Source of the DNA: Paracoccaceae bacterium
Lineage (GTDB): Bacteria > Pseudomonadota > Alphaproteobacteria > Rhodobacterales > Rhodobacteraceae
DNA: 5,647 nucleotides
Reading direction: 5' to 3'
NCBI GenBank assembly: GCA_020832725.1
Contig: JAFIEC010000378.1
Coordinates: forward strand, 1-5,647
The notes under the pieces are model-generated. The model made no database searches. It was not told the DNA's origin and saw only the letters and a program-made list of their open reading frames with translations. The position numbers and the translations under genes are program-made. Shown piece after piece: positions 4,776 to 5,647 of the stretch; position 1 is the stretch's first letter, and every line of letters starts with the position of its first letter.

Positions 4776-5647
4776 ATGACCCTCGCCTTCGCACCGGAGC
4801 AGATCGAGCAGTGGCCGATTGCGCGGCTCCAGCCCTACGCGAAGAATGCCAAGCAGCATGGGCCTGACCAGGTCGCGAAGATCGCCGCCAGCATGGCCGA
4901 ATTCGGTTGGACCGTGCCCTGCCTTGTCGCCGAGGACGGCGAGCTGATCGCAGGCCATGGACGCGTGCTCGCCGCGACGCAGCTGGGGCTGACCGAGGCG
5001 CCGGTCATCGTGCTGGGTCATCTCACCGAGGCGCAGCGGCGGGCCTATCGTCTGGCTGACAACAAGCTCACGGAACTCGGGACATGGGACGAGGCCCTGC
5101 TGTCCGCCGAGCTACAGGATTTGCTGGCCGACGATTACGACCTGTCACTGGTCGGTTTCTCCGATGGCGAACTGGACAAGCTGCTGGCCTCCAATCCAGG
5201 CGAGGGCGGTGAAGAAGAAGGTGGCGCCGGGGGCTCCGTGCCCCCGGTGACCATCCCCGAGCCGCCGCGCAATCCGGCCTCGCGAACGGGCGATCTGTGG
5301 CTCCTCGGCGAGCACCGGCTGCTCTGCGGCGACAGCACGAACCACGACGATGTCCGCCGCCTGATGAACGGCGAGCGCGCGATCCTGTTCGCGACAGACC
5401 CGCCATACCTGGTGGACTACGACGGCTCGAACCACCCAACGCGCAACTAGGTCTGGTCGCAGTCCTATGGGGTCACCTGGGATGACTGTTCGCATGGCGC
5501 CGAGCTCTATGACGGCTTGATCGCAGCGGCCGTGGCCGTGGCGATCACAGAGGATGCGGCCTGGTATTGCTGGCACGCGTCACGCCGTCAGGCGATGCTG
5601 GAGGCCTGCTGGGAGAAGGCTGGGGCCTTCGTTCATCAGCAGATCAT
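4776..5647 (+). pseudogene. ParB-domain / DNA methyltransferase fusion, interrupted by amber codon, 3' end outside window
   Basis: Residues 1-~125 are a ParB/Spo0J-like domain: IARLQPYAKNAKQH (15-28), IAASMAEFGW (36-45), GELIAGHGRVLAA (55-67) with AGHGR in place of the ParB GERR box, and LTEAQRRAYRLADNKL (83-98). A Glu/Gly/Pro-rich linker (about 140-165) leads to the methyltransferase part, TGDLWLLGEHRLLCGDSTN (171-189) and catalytic DPPY (208-211). With DPPY first, it should be a beta-class N6-adenine or N4-cytosine enzyme. TAG at 5448-5450 stops it after 224 residues, before the target-recognition and AdoMet-binding parts. The same frame then stays open to the window end with family-like sequence (WSQSYGVTWDD, AAWYCWHASRRQAMLEA, FVHQQI), so one gene is interrupted. 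Homologues I recall have Lys there; AAG to TAG is one change. ATG 4776 fits the family N-terminus; no strong ribosome binding site precedes it. A ParB-like fragment of 224 residues might still be made. Confidence 0.8.
5448..5450 (+). other. In-frame amber codon in the methyltransferase gene
   Basis: TAG between AAC and GTC TGG TCG, fourteen codons after the DPPY tetrapeptide. The next 65 codons in the same frame are open and match the family, so no frameshift is involved. The other genes that end in the window stop with TGA or TAA. Confidence 0.85.

Noticed and set aside
4531..4779. Open frame from TTG whose TGA overlaps the methyltransferase ATG
   Set aside because: The ATGA overlap is tempting, but the start is TTG without a ribosome binding site, the frame crosses all the inverted repeats, and the product shows no domain-like pattern.

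Overview
The window looks like part of the replication and recombination module of a prophage, or a phage relic, in a GC-rich alphaproteobacterium, most likely Rhodobacterales (Rhodobacter/Paracoccus type). This rests on the third-position G/C bias, the tight ATGA-coupled gene order, and proteins I recognise from such prophages: a Cas4/RecB-like nuclease, a primase-helicase, a RuvC-like resolvase, a DUF6362-like protein and a ParB-methyltransferase fusion. No database was searched. All genes lie on the + strand.

Layout. 1-495: 3' end of a PD-(D/E)XK nuclease. 492-2765: large primase-helicase, start overlapping the previous stop by 4 bp. 2766-3160: 395 bp without a convincing gene, holding an array of AGTTGGGAA/TTCCCAACT dyads at 68-bp register and then a GC-rich leader whose arms can pair in mutually exclusive ways. 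3161-3697: RuvC-like resolvase in which the usual first catalytic Asp is Tyr. 3694-3894: small conserved-looking hypothetical protein. 3887-4315: DUF6362-like protein with a helix-turn-helix-like C-terminal part. 4316-4775: 460 bp without a convincing gene, rich in inverted repeats and ending in a dense CCGG/GANTC cluster. 4776 to the window end: ParB-domain/DNA methyltransferase fusion interrupted by an in-frame amber codon just after its DPPY motif.

Likely joint role: the primase-helicase opens and primes the phage origin, for which the adjacent dyad array is a candidate; the nuclease and resolvase process recombination intermediates; the DUF6362-like protein may regulate transcription; the methyltransferase would modify the phage DNA. 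Two lesions (Asp to Tyr in the resolvase, amber codon in the methyltransferase) suggest a decaying prophage, though sequencing error or amber recoding cannot be excluded from one sequence.

The most striking pattern: every GANTC site I found in the window (six; GANTC is the CcrM methylation site of alphaproteobacteria) lies in the two non-coding gaps. Three sit in the dyad-array repeats and three within 31 bp shortly upstream of the methyltransferase start. I found none in about 4.8 kb of coding sequence.
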